The notes below the pieces were generated by a model. That model was not told the origin of the DNA, ran no database searches, and saw only the letters and a program-made list of their open reading frames with translations. A stretch of 7,596 nt of DNA from contig DSDZ01000472.1 in assembly GCA_011048475.1 (NCBI GenBank), positions 1 to 7,596 of the forward strand. The letters are read 5' to 3'. Positions 1 through 6,266 of this stretch are shown here, piece by piece. Each line of letters opens with the position of its first letter. The stretch's first letter is position 1. Both the position numbers and the translations under genes were made by a program. The DNA is from Bacteroides sp. Its GTDB lineage: Bacteria; Bacteroidota; Bacteroidia; Bacteroidales; GCA-2748055.

Positions 1-1
1 C

Positions 2-955
2 ATGCTCATGGCAGCGTTGCACAACAGATGGCTTACGCTCCCTTTCAAAAGGGTCAGGGACCTGATCGCGCAGCTTGCACGGGGATCCGTTCCGGGATTC
101 AGCGCTTCCGATGCCACCGGAGAGGTCGGTGCACTGGAAAAGAACCTGGAAAAACATGTTTCCCGCATGAGGGAGATCGCCTCATTTGCAAACTCCCTTG
201 CGGCAGGTGACTTTACCAAAAGATTTGAAAAAGAAAGTACCGACGATGAGCTTGGAGCATCCATGCTTTCGCTGAGGAGGAATCTGAAGGAATCCCGTGA
301 AGAATCCGATGCAAGAAGCCGTGAGGAGGAACACCGGACCTGGACCGCCCAGGGCCTTGCCAGGTTCAGCGCCCTTTTCAGGGAGGCCGAGGATGACCTG
401 GAAGAGCTTGCAGGATTGTTTGTGAAAGAGGCTGTCGGATACACCGTGGCAGATGTGGGTGCGCTGTTCATCGTCCGGGAAGGTGACCATGAGGCGAACC
501 GGGTTCTGGAAATGTACGGGAGCTATGCATTTGACAGGCAAAAACATACCTCTTGTTCCTTTGCCTTCGGAGAGGGACTGGTGGGCAGGGCGGCACAGGA
601 GGAGGAACCTGTTTACATCACCGATCTCCCGCCCGGTTACATCAGGATACGCTCGGGGCTGGGTGAGGATGCCCCCTCCTCCCTGCTGCTGGTCCCCCTC
701 CTGGTGGATCACCAGGTAATGGGTGTCATCGAACTGGCTTCGCTTGGTGAGATCCCTTCCCACCAGCGGGAATTCATCCGCCAGCTCGGGGAAGCACTGG
801 CCACCACCATCGCCAGGGTGAAGGCCACCCGTCAGATGAGGCTATTGTTCGAGCAGACCACCAGGCAGGCAGAAAAATTCAGCGACCGGGAGCAGATGTT
901 CAGGCAGCAGGTGGAACAGCTTGAAAAAGAGCTTGAAGCCCTCCGGAAAAAATAG
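2..955 (+). CDS. HAMP- and GAF-domain signalling protein, 3' part (5' truncated)
   Basis: The frame is open to the left edge, so the true start and any sensor or membrane segments probably lie upstream; the ATG at base 2 is only the first Met in view. The 317 visible residues begin with a HAMP-like region: a PFKRVRDLI segment near residues 14-22, typical of the first HAMP helix just after a membrane helix, then a second HAMP-like helix pair around 55-105 containing LAAGDFTKRF. A charged coiled linker (about 95-115) leads to a GAF domain at about 125-275, with the AFGEGLVGRAAQ and VPLLVDHQVMGVIELAS signatures. The C-terminus (about 275-317) is a Glu/Gln/Lys-rich coiled coil. No kinase, cyclase or methyl-accepting domain follows before the stop, so output is probably through protein contacts or a partner. 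HAMP-GAF architecture is common in Bacteroidota sensors. The ligand is unknown. Confidence 0.85.
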   Translation: MLMAALHNRWLTLPFKRVRDLIAQLARGSVPGFSASDATGEVGALEKNLEKHVSRMREIASFANSLAAGDFTKRFEKESTDDELGASMLSLRRNLKESREESDARSREEEHRTWTAQGLARFSALFREAEDDLEELAGLFVKEAVGYTVADVGALFIVREGDHEANRVLEMYGSYAFDRQKHTSCSFAFGEGLVGRAAQEEEPVYITDLPPGYIRIRSGLGEDAPSSLLLVPLLVDHQVMGVIELASLGEIPSHQREFIRQLGEALATTIARVKATRQMRLLFEQTTRQAEKFSDREQMFRQQVEQLEKELEALRKK

Positions 956-970
956 GCACGCCCTCCGTTC

Positions 971-1004
971 CGCGTCAGGCTGACATGCCTGACGCGGGCA
1001 TTTT
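971..1004 (+). terminator. Intrinsic terminator of the HAMP-GAF gene
   Basis: A perfect 10-bp stem, CGCGTCAGGC (971-980) pairing with GCCTGACGCG (987-996) around the 6-base loop TGACAT, begins 15 bases after the stop codon. The downstream T run is short (TTTT at 1001-1004) and lies inside a second small hairpin, GGCAT/ATGCC at 997-1009. The stem is strong and well placed; the weak U tract lowers certainty. Confidence 0.62.
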
Positions 1005-1015
1005 ATGCCATAATG

Positions 1016-1038
1016 ACATGCTTCTCTTGCTGGCATGT
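1016..1038. repeat. Inverted repeat ACATGC-N11-GCATGT upstream of hsp20
   Basis: ACATGC (1016-1021) is repeated inverted as GCATGT (1033-1038) just upstream of the possible hsp20 promoter. An alternative pairing, ATGCCA (1005-1010) with TGGCAT (1031-1036), uses the same downstream arm. TGACAT recurs directly at 981-986, 1014-1019 and 1043-1048. It could be an operator or a fold-switching RNA segment, or chance in a short region. It does not match the CIRCE element (TTAGCACTC-N9-GAGTGCTAA) bound by HrcA. Confidence 0.3.
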
Positions 1039-1039
1039 G

Positions 1040-1070
1040 CTTTGACATATCTGGTTCAGATCAAAGGATA
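1040..1070 (+). promoter_or_regulatory. Possible hsp20 promoter with overlapping inverted repeat
   Basis: TTGACA at 1042-1047 (also TTTG at 1041-1044) is followed after 17 bases by AGGATA at 1065-1070, an acceptable -35 and a poor -10. It does not fit the Bacteroidota -7 consensus TAnnTTTG. An inverted repeat CTTTGA (1040-1045) / TCAAAG (1061-1066) spans the same DNA, and a tight ATCTG-GTT-CAGAT palindrome (1049-1061) lies inside it, as an operator over a promoter would. No sigma-32-type -10 is seen. Confidence 0.3.
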
Positions 1071-1090
1071 AGTCAAACCATATAAATAAC

Positions 1091-1096
1091 AGGAGG
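1091..1096 (+). promoter_or_regulatory. Strong ribosome binding site of hsp20
   Basis: AGGAGG lies 8 bases before the ATG at 1105. It is the only strong Shine-Dalgarno sequence in the window; the other visible starts have weak or no such sequence. It fixes the hsp20 start and suggests high translation. Confidence 0.8.
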
Positions 1097-1104
1097 AACG
1101 AACA

Positions 1105-1533
1105 ATGTTAGCCAGATTTAACAGGGGAAGTGTGCCCAGCACCTGGGACGACTTTTTCAACGACAATTTTTTCGACAGCTTCAACCTTGGAAGGCAGAGT
1201 GCCAGCTGTCCCGCCGTGAACATCATGGAGGATGAAAAGGAATTCAGGATTGATGTGGCCGCTCCGGGATTATCCAAAAAGGATATCAAAATTGACCTGG
1301 AGGATGATGTACTGACCATCTCTTCAGAGCAGAAAAATGAAAAAGAAGAGAAGAACCGCAGGTACATGCGCAGGGAGTTCAGTTACAATTCATTCAAGCG
1401 CAGTTTCCAGCTACCTGAAACCGTCGACCAGGAGCACATCAGTGCAAGCCATGACTCGGGGATCCTGACCATTCAGCTTCCCAAGAGGAAAGAAGTCGTT
1501 CAGAAGGCTTCCAAGCAGATCGATATTTCGTAA
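1105..1533 (+). CDS. Small heat shock protein, Hsp20/alpha-crystallin family
   Basis: This is a cytoplasmic ATP-independent holdase that binds unfolding proteins and passes them to ATP-driven chaperones. The 142-residue length is normal for a bacterial Hsp20. A short Phe/Asp-rich N-terminal arm (FFNDNFFDSF, about 17-26) is followed by the alpha-crystallin domain at about 35-130, which starts at PAVNI and holds AAPGLSKKDI (52-61), FKRSFQLPETVD (97-108) and the conserved SGILTIQLPK strand (118-127). The C-terminal tail carries an I-x-I motif (IDI, 139-141), which in this family docks onto a neighbouring subunit during oligomer assembly. The start is set by AGGAGG 8 bases upstream. The gene stands alone between the HAMP-GAF terminator and a convergent transporter, so it is probably a single-gene unit, presumably stress-induced; which factor controls it is not clear. 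Paralogues exist in many genomes, so no specific symbol is given. Confidence 0.96.
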   Translation: MLARFNRGSVPSTWDDFFNDNFFDSFNLGRQSASCPAVNIMEDEKEFRIDVAAPGLSKKDIKIDLEDDVLTISSEQKNEKEEKNRRYMRREFSYNSFKRSFQLPETVDQEHISASHDSGILTIQLPKRKEVVQKASKQIDIS

Positions 1534-1551
1534 CGCTTCAAAACATGCAGC

Positions 1552-1583
1552 TTCCGGTTGATCCAGAACAGGAATTGCCGGAA
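1552..1583. terminator. Weak hairpin between convergent hsp20 and transporter genes
   Basis: TTCCGG (1552-1557) pairs with CCGGAA (1578-1583); an inner TCC (1562-1564) pairs with GGA after two G-T pairs and two mismatches, leaving the loop AGAACA. It sits exactly between the two convergent stop codons, where a bidirectional terminator is expected. On the hsp20 side no T run follows. On the transporter side only TTTT follows, about 8 bases beyond the stem. Confidence 0.3.
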
Positions 1584-2546
1584 TCAAGAGGCTATCTCAG
1601 GGGGATGGTCTCTTTTTTTTGGGGGGATCCGTTTTCGCTGCCTGATCATCATCTTGCCCCATGTCATCACCACCACTCCCAGGATGGTGATCAGACCACC
1701 GATCAGTTGCAGCATATCGGGGAGAATGGAGAGGTAGATCATGGCACCCACGAGCACAAAAAGGCTTCGGGTGGACTGAATGATCATGGTCCTGGAAGCC
1801 TCGATGTACTTCAGTGCCGAGTACTGGGCAAATCCCGTCAGGAAGGGTCCCAGGAGGGAGCCCACCGCCATGTTGAAGGCGGCCCTTCCCGGGATCACGA
1901 AACTTTCATGCCTGAAAAGCATGGCGGCCAGGGCGAAGGCGAACAGGAAAATGACCCTGTTGAGGGTCAGGATCCCCGGATGGATATCCCTGATCCTGCT
2001 TTTGGCTGTGACGATGCTCACCGAGCCGAAGACGGATGACAGCAGGATCCAGCCGGTTCCTTTTCCGAAGAATTCCCGCAGGGTCATCTCCCTGGTATAG
2101 GTGATCAGGATCACACCGGCGATGGTCAGGATGATCCCGAAGGCTTCCACCTGGTTGAAACGTTCTCCCAGGAAACGGATGCCCAGGATGGTGACGAAAA
2201 TGGGTGTCAGGTTCCAGAGAAAGGAGATCACAGTCGGGTTATCAGCCATCTGGATGGCCAGGAACAGGAGCGTGGCAGCCGCAAGCTCCAGAAATCCGAT
2301 GATCAGAAGGGTGAGATTGGCAGACCGGCTCAGTTTGGGGATCTTTTTGATCATTCCAGTGATCACCAGGAAAGGAATGATCCAGGAAAGAGCGAAACCG
2401 AACCAGTAGAACTGGAACTGGAAATAATCCACTTCCAGGAGGGCCGCCTTTGAAAAAACGAATACGTTGGCCATCCCGAGCGTGGCCAGGAAGGCCAGAC
2501 TGATTCCTTTCACAGTGGGAGGGATACGGTCGAATCGTGTGTTCAT
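1584..2546 (-). CDS. EamA/DMT-family membrane transporter
   Basis: This is a 320-residue inner-membrane protein of the drug/metabolite transporter superfamily, with two EamA repeats and about ten hydrophobic helices. The first repeat ends in the family signature around residues 104-150 (NPTVISFLWNLTPIFVTILG, then RFLGERF and GIILTIAGVILI). The second covers about 165-297, with KYIEASRTMIIQSTRSLFVL and LIGGLITILGVVVMTW. A basic tail (RQRKRIPPKKR) follows the last helix, consistent with a cytoplasmic C-terminus. Family members export or import amino acids, sugars, purines and other metabolites; the substrate cannot be read here. I chose the ATG at 2546, preceded by GGTGG at 8 bases; a GTG at 2558 in the same frame would add four residues (MVIP). 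The gene follows pgi by 55 bases on the same strand with no terminator visible between, so co-transcription is likely. A C6A8 tract lies near its 3' end. Confidence 0.9.
   Translation of the reverse strand: MNTRFDRIPPTVKGISLAFLATLGMANVFVFSKAALLEVDYFQFQFYWFGFALSWIIPFLVITGMIKKIPKLSRSANLTLLIIGFLELAAATLLFLAIQMADNPTVISFLWNLTPIFVTILGIRFLGERFNQVEAFGIILTIAGVILITYTREMTLREFFGKGTGWILLSSVFGSVSIVTAKSRIRDIHPGILTLNRVIFLFAFALAAMLFRHESFVIPGRAAFNMAVGSLLGPFLTGFAQYSALKYIEASRTMIIQSTRSLFVLVGAMIYLSILPDMLQLIGGLITILGVVVMTWGKMMIRQRKRIPPKKRDHPPEIAS
1613..1626. repeat. Homopolymer tract T8G6 (C6A8 in the transporter gene)
   Basis: On the + strand eight T are followed by six G. Read in the transporter's sense it is six C then eight A, encoding Ile-Pro-Pro-Lys-Lys-Arg about 14 residues before the stop. 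Such runs are prone to replication slippage and to sequencing indels; a slip would change only the C-terminal tail after the last membrane helix. Confidence 0.8.
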
Positions 2547-2601
2547 AGGGATCACCACCGGACATGGGTGCCGTTACAGAACATCCGTCAGCGGAAATTG
2601 T

Positions 2602-3945
2602 TTACAGCCTGGTTTTGATTTTCCTGGTTTCTTCTTCGAACCCGGGCTTTTCCAGAAGGGCGAACATGTTTCTCTTGTATGCTTCCACACCCGGCTGGTT
2701 GAAAGGATTGATATCCATCATGTAACCGCTGATCCCGCAGGCATTCTCGAAGAAGTACAGCAGGCGTCCCAGGGAAGATGCATCCAGCGCGGGAATAATC
2801 AGCCTGATATTCGGCACTCCTCCTTCCACATGGGCCATTGCCGTTCCCAGTTCGGCCATTTTATTCACATGATCAATCCTCCGGCGGGCCAGGTAATTGA
2901 TCTGGTCCAGGTCCGCAGGCTCCTCCGGGATGGTCATCCGGTGGGTCGGCTCCGCGATGCTGATCACCGTTTCAAAAAGGATCCGCTCCCCGTCCTGTAT
3001 GTATTGCCCCAGTGAGTGAAGGTCCGTTGAGTTGTCCACCGAAGCAGGATAAATCCCCTTTCCCTGTTTCCCCTCACTTTCCCCGAAGAGTTGTTTCCAC
3101 CACTCTGAAAAATAGTGAAGTCTGGGATGGTAATTGACCAGGATCTCGATTTTCTTGCCCGACCGGTACAGGGCGTTCCTGGCAGCGGCATACAGGGCAG
3201 CCGGATTTTCCTCAAACGGAACAGACGGGTCGCATGCCTGTTCCATCTCCCTGCTGCCGGCTACCAGCTGGCGGATATCAATCCCGCAGGCTGCAAGGGG
3301 GACCAGGCCCACCGGGGTCAGTACCGAAAAACGGCCTCCCACGTCATCCGGGATGACAAAACTCCTGTAACCACGTTCATCGGCGAGCTGCCGGAGGGCT
3401 CCGCGGTGTGCGTCGGTCACCACCAGGATCCTTTCGGCGGCTTCCTTTTCCCCCACTTTTTTTTCCAGGTGTTCCTTGAGGATCCTGAATGCGATGGCCG
3501 GTTCGGTTGTGGTCCCTGATTTGGAGATGACCACAACGGAGTAAGTGTGGTGGTCCAGCACCCGGCAGAGTTCAACCATGTAATCCTCGCTGATATGATG
3601 ACCCGCAAAGACCATCTGCGGCAGACCGCCCCTGGTATCCGCGGAAATGAAACTGCCTGTGAGTGCCTCGTAGAGGGCCCTTGCCCCCAGGTAGGAGCCC
3701 CCGATCCCGACCAGCACCACGAATTCGGAATTATTTTTCACCTTCGAAACAGCCTCCTCGATTTCAGCAAAATGTTGCTCCGTGGTACGCGACGGGAGCC
3801 GGATCCAGCCCAGGAAATTATTCCCGGCGCCGGTCCCCTCATATAGTGTCCGCTGGGCCTCAAGGGCTTCGGGTTTCAATTTTAGGATTTCCTGTTCCGG
3901 GATAAAGCTGAAAACACTGGAAAGGTCGAGAAATGAATTCTGCAT
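2602..3945 (-). CDS. pgi: Glucose-6-phosphate isomerase
   Basis: It interconverts glucose 6-phosphate and fructose 6-phosphate in the cytoplasm, for glycolysis, gluconeogenesis and cell-wall sugar supply. The 447-residue length matches the short Bacillus/Bacteroidota-type enzyme rather than the roughly 550-residue E. coli type. Visible landmarks are the sugar-phosphate-binding GIGGSYLGARA (80-90) and SKSGTTTEPA (141-150), the PROSITE-type signature DDVGGRFSVLTPVG (200-213), GESEGKQGKGIYP (288-300), STDLHSLGQY (306-315) and the C-terminal signature INPFNQPGVEAYK (412-424). By analogy with the Bacillus enzyme, the likely catalytic residues are Glu289, His310 and Lys424; all are present. The ATG at 3945 gives the expected N-terminus; no Shine-Dalgarno is seen, as is usual in Bacteroidota. 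The gene diverges from the KamA-like gene across a 79-base AT-rich gap and leads a probable two-gene unit with the transporter. Confidence 0.97.
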   Translation of the reverse strand: MQNSFLDLSSVFSFIPEQEILKLKPEALEAQRTLYEGTGAGNNFLGWIRLPSRTTEQHFAEIEEAVSKVKNNSEFVVLVGIGGSYLGARALYEALTGSFISADTRGGLPQMVFAGHHISEDYMVELCRVLDHHTYSVVVISKSGTTTEPAIAFRILKEHLEKKVGEKEAAERILVVTDAHRGALRQLADERGYRSFVIPDDVGGRFSVLTPVGLVPLAACGIDIRQLVAGSREMEQACDPSVPFEENPAALYAAARNALYRSGKKIEILVNYHPRLHYFSEWWKQLFGESEGKQGKGIYPASVDNSTDLHSLGQYIQDGERILFETVISIAEPTHRMTIPEEPADLDQINYLARRRIDHVNKMAELGTAMAHVEGGVPNIRLIIPALDASSLGRLLYFFENACGISGYMMDINPFNQPGVEAYKRNMFALLEKPGFEEETRKIKTRL

Positions 3946-3971
3946 GATTTGATGCTGCTTTTCGGTCGGAC

Positions 3972-3979
3972 CAAAAATA
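3972..3979 (-). promoter_or_regulatory. Bacteroidota-type -7 box of pgi
   Basis: Read on the minus strand this is TATTTTTG, a perfect match to the TAnnTTTG -7 element described for Bacteroidota. It lies 26 bases before the pgi ATG and would give a leader of about 20 bases. No TTTG -33 element is found at the expected distance, so the call rests on one box. Confidence 0.4.
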
Positions 3980-4008
3980 ATGATAAAAATTTGATTTGAT
4001 TATCTTTT

Positions 4009-4016
4009 AATTTTTG
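4009..4016 (+). promoter_or_regulatory. Possible -7 box for the KamA-like gene
   Basis: AATTTTTG matches TAnnTTTG at all but the first base. TTTG occurs upstream at 3990-3993 and 3995-3998 but too close (15 and 10 bases) for a standard -33 element. If used, transcription would start at about 4021-4024, leaving almost no leader for an ATG at 4025 but about 20 bases for the in-frame ATG at 4043. Confidence 0.25.
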
Positions 4017-4024
4017 GCTTACTT

Positions 4025-6229
4025 ATGGGCAAAATCCTCATCATGACCGAAATAGAAAAGCTGGACAGAATTGCCATCAGTGTGAAGTCCCACAAACTGC
4101 TCAAGCAGCTTCTGTCTGAAAATCCCGAGTTCGAGGAGATCCTGAGGAACTCCAAGAACGAAACCGAAGTGGTCGTTGGCGTGCGGGAATGGATTGGGAA
4201 AAATTTGAAGGACAGGGAAAATGCTTTCAAATTCTATCATGCCAGACATGCCACGAGGGAGTTGTTCGAAAAACTGGAATGGCGCGATTATGCCATCATA
4301 CGGATGCTGGATTACATTGAACATGCAGGCATTGAATATCCCGATCTGAACCTGCGGGGCGAGATCGCGGTCAGCAATCCCCTGCGGCTTATCTGGCTGG
4401 CCGTGAACAAGGGGACCGGAGGAGCGAAACCCGATTTTTTCATCGACATGATCATGCTCTTCCGGCAGTTGAGGGGGGACAGCAAACAGGATGCTCCGCC
4501 GGCTGACCTGGTGCATGCATGGATGGAGCGGTACCCGTCCGGGCTCGATCCCAGGATCGTACAGCTCAGGGAGGAGAATAAGATGCGGATCATCAGGATC
4601 CTAATCAAAAAGATGGACAGCGGGGAGATCACAAGCGAACGGTTTCATTTTGAGCCGGGGATGTCCGAGGGAGAAAAGCTGGAAACCGTGCGGCGCTGGT
4701 GGGAGGACCACCTGTTCCACCTCAGGTTTGCGGTGAGATCTCCGGAGCTGCTCAATGAAATGCTGGACCATTCACTGGATCCGGACACGATGAAGATCCT
4801 GGAGGAGGCAAAGCAGGCAGGGATCCCCTTCTTTGTGAACCCCTACTATCTTTCCCTGCTGCATGTGCGGGTACCCTATTTTGCCATCGGGGCGGACCTG
4901 GCCATCCGCCATTATGTGTTGTACAGCAAGCAGCTGGTGGAGGAATTCGGGAATATTGTGGCCTGGGAGAAGGAAGACAGGGTGGAATCGGGGAAGCCCA
5001 ACGCCGCGGGATGGCTCCTTCCCGACGGGCACAACATCCACCGCCGGTACCCGGAGGTAGCCATTCTGATCCCCGACACCATGGGACGCGCATGCGGCGG
5101 TCTTTGTTCGTCCTGTCAGCGCATGTATGATTTCCAGGGAGGGAGGTTGAATTTTAACCTGGAAAAGCTGGCTCCCAACGAGAAATGGCCCAAAAAACTG
5201 AGACGGCTCATGGACTATTTCGAGGAGGATTCCCAGCTGAGGGACATCCTAATCACCGGTGGGGACGGATTGATGAGCTCGGACAAATCCCTGAAGAACC
5301 TGCTGGACGAGATCTATGAAATGGCCAGAAGAAAAATCAAGCGGAACGAGCAGCTTCCGGAGGGGGAAAAACTCGCGGAATTCGTCCGGATCCGGATCGG
5401 GACCCGGCTGCCGGTGTACCTGCCCCAGCGGATCACGCTGAACCTGGTGAAGGTGCTCAAGGATTTCAAGGAGAAGGCCTCCAAAATAGGGATCCGGCAA
5501 TTCCTCATCCAGACCCACTACGAATCCCCGATGGAGGTGACCCCGGAGTCCGCCACAGCGGTCCAGAGACTGATCTCCGCCGGATGGACGGTGACCAACC
5601 AGCTGGTGTTTACCACCACCGCCTCCAGGCGGGGGCATTCGGTCAAACTAAGAAAAGTGCTCAATGATATCGGGGTGCTTCCCTATTACACCTTCACGGT
5701 GAAGGGATACATGGAGAACAATTACAGTTTTGCCCCCAATGCCCGGGTGGTCCAGGAACAGCTCGAGGAGAAGATCATCGGGCAGATCGATGAGAAATAT
5801 TATGACACCATCCGTAATTTCCCCGAGGAAGCCAGCCTGATGGTGGAGAACATCGAAGCGCTGCGCCGTTCTGCAAACCTGCCCTTCCTGGCAACGGACC
5901 GGAATGTCCTGAACCTGCCAGGAGTGGGGAAAAGCATGACATTCAGAGTGGTAGGCATCACGCGGTACGGACGAAGGATCCTGGAGTTCGACCATGACGA
6001 AACCCGGACCCACAGTCCGATCATCCGGCAGATGGGAAAAATGATCATCATCGAATCCAAATCCATCCACGAGTATCTGAACCAGCTGGAGGAACTGGGA
6101 GAAAGGAGGGAAGAATACATGAGTGTGTACGGATATTCGCTGGGCCAGACCGAGCACCGCATCCCAGTGTATGATTACCCGGAATATGAATTTGAACCCA
6201 CCAGGGAGATGAGCAACCTGGAGGTGTGA
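4025..6229 (+). CDS. KamA-family radical SAM/PLP aminomutase-like protein (long form)
   Basis: This is a 734-residue relative of lysine 2,3-aminomutase, an enzyme family that moves an alpha-amino group to the beta carbon using a [4Fe-4S] cluster, SAM and PLP. Residues 1 to about 250 are helical, charged and unrecognised. The aminomutase-like core begins near NPYYLSLLH (272-280), then HRRYPEVAILIP (339-350) and the cluster motif C357-GGL-C361-SS-C364. SAM-side motif ITGGDGL (410-416), RIGTRLPVYLPQRIT (457-471), QTHYESPMEVTPES (496-509) and LPYYTFTVK (552-560) follow family order. LPGVGK (631-636) corresponds to the PLP-lysine loop PGGGGK, so Lys636 is the likely PLP lysine. Arg366, two after the last Cys, matches the carboxylate-binding Arg134 of the Clostridium subterminale enzyme. 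Its lysine-binding Asp293 and Asp330 align with Lys560 and Asn630, so lysine is an unlikely substrate. Insertions lie at about 432-452 and 565-625. Start: ATG 4025 or in-frame ATG 4043; neither has a Shine-Dalgarno. The M28 gene follows by 37 bases. Confidence 0.88.
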   Translation: MGKILIMTEIEKLDRIAISVKSHKLLKQLLSENPEFEEILRNSKNETEVVVGVREWIGKNLKDRENAFKFYHARHATRELFEKLEWRDYAIIRMLDYIEHAGIEYPDLNLRGEIAVSNPLRLIWLAVNKGTGGAKPDFFIDMIMLFRQLRGDSKQDAPPADLVHAWMERYPSGLDPRIVQLREENKMRIIRILIKKMDSGEITSERFHFEPGMSEGEKLETVRRWWEDHLFHLRFAVRSPELLNEMLDHSLDPDTMKILEEAKQAGIPFFVNPYYLSLLHVRVPYFAIGADLAIRHYVLYSKQLVEEFGNIVAWEKEDRVESGKPNAAGWLLPDGHNIHRRYPEVAILIPDTMGRACGGLCSSCQRMYDFQGGRLNFNLEKLAPNEKWPKKLRRLMDYFEEDSQLRDILITGGDGLMSSDKSLKNLLDEIYEMARRKIKRNEQLPEGEKLAEFVRIRIGTRLPVYLPQRITLNLVKVLKDFKEKASKIGIRQFLIQTHYESPMEVTPESATAVQRLISAGWTVTNQLVFTTTASRRGHSVKLRKVLNDIGVLPYYTFTVKGYMENNYSFAPNARVVQEQLEEKIIGQIDEKYYDTIRNFPEEASLMVENIEALRRSANLPFLATDRNVLNLPGVGKSMTFRVVGITRYGRRILEFDHDETRTHSPIIRQMGKMIIIESKSIHEYLNQLEELGERREEYMSVYGYSLGQTEHRIPVYDYPEYEFEPTREMSNLEV

Positions 6230-6266
6230 GGGATTTGTAAGTCAAAATACCTATCTTAACCGGATC

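Noticed and set aside
182..763. 193-codon minus strand frame opposite the HAMP-GAF gene
   Set aside because: The + strand frame has coherent HAMP, GAF and coiled-coil features; the reverse frame is low in motif content and looks like an antisense shadow.
1016..1066. CIRCE (HrcA operator) or sigma-32 promoter before hsp20
   Set aside because: Neither TTAGCACTC-N9-GAGTGCTAA nor a CCCCAT-type -10 is present; the inverted repeats there have other sequences.
1545..2039. 164-codon + strand frame with a His-rich run (CHHHHSQD), resembling a metal-binding protein
   Set aside because: It lies wholly antisense to the transporter, whose frame shows clear EamA signatures and membrane helices; the His run is the complement of transporter codons. 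It has no start context or recognisable domain.
4025..6229. Plain lysine 2,3-aminomutase of lysine fermentation or N-acetyl-beta-lysine synthesis (kamA/ablA)
   Set aside because: Length, core insertions and the Lys560/Asn630 substitutions do not fit, and no neighbouring lysine-fermentation genes or beta-lysine acetyltransferase are visible.
6230..6266. Separate promoter for the M28 peptidase (TTTG 6234-6237 and TATCTTAA 6253-6260)
   Set aside because: The downstream box matches TAnnTTTG poorly and the spacing of 15 bases is too short. Read-through from the gene 37 bases upstream explains expression at least as well.
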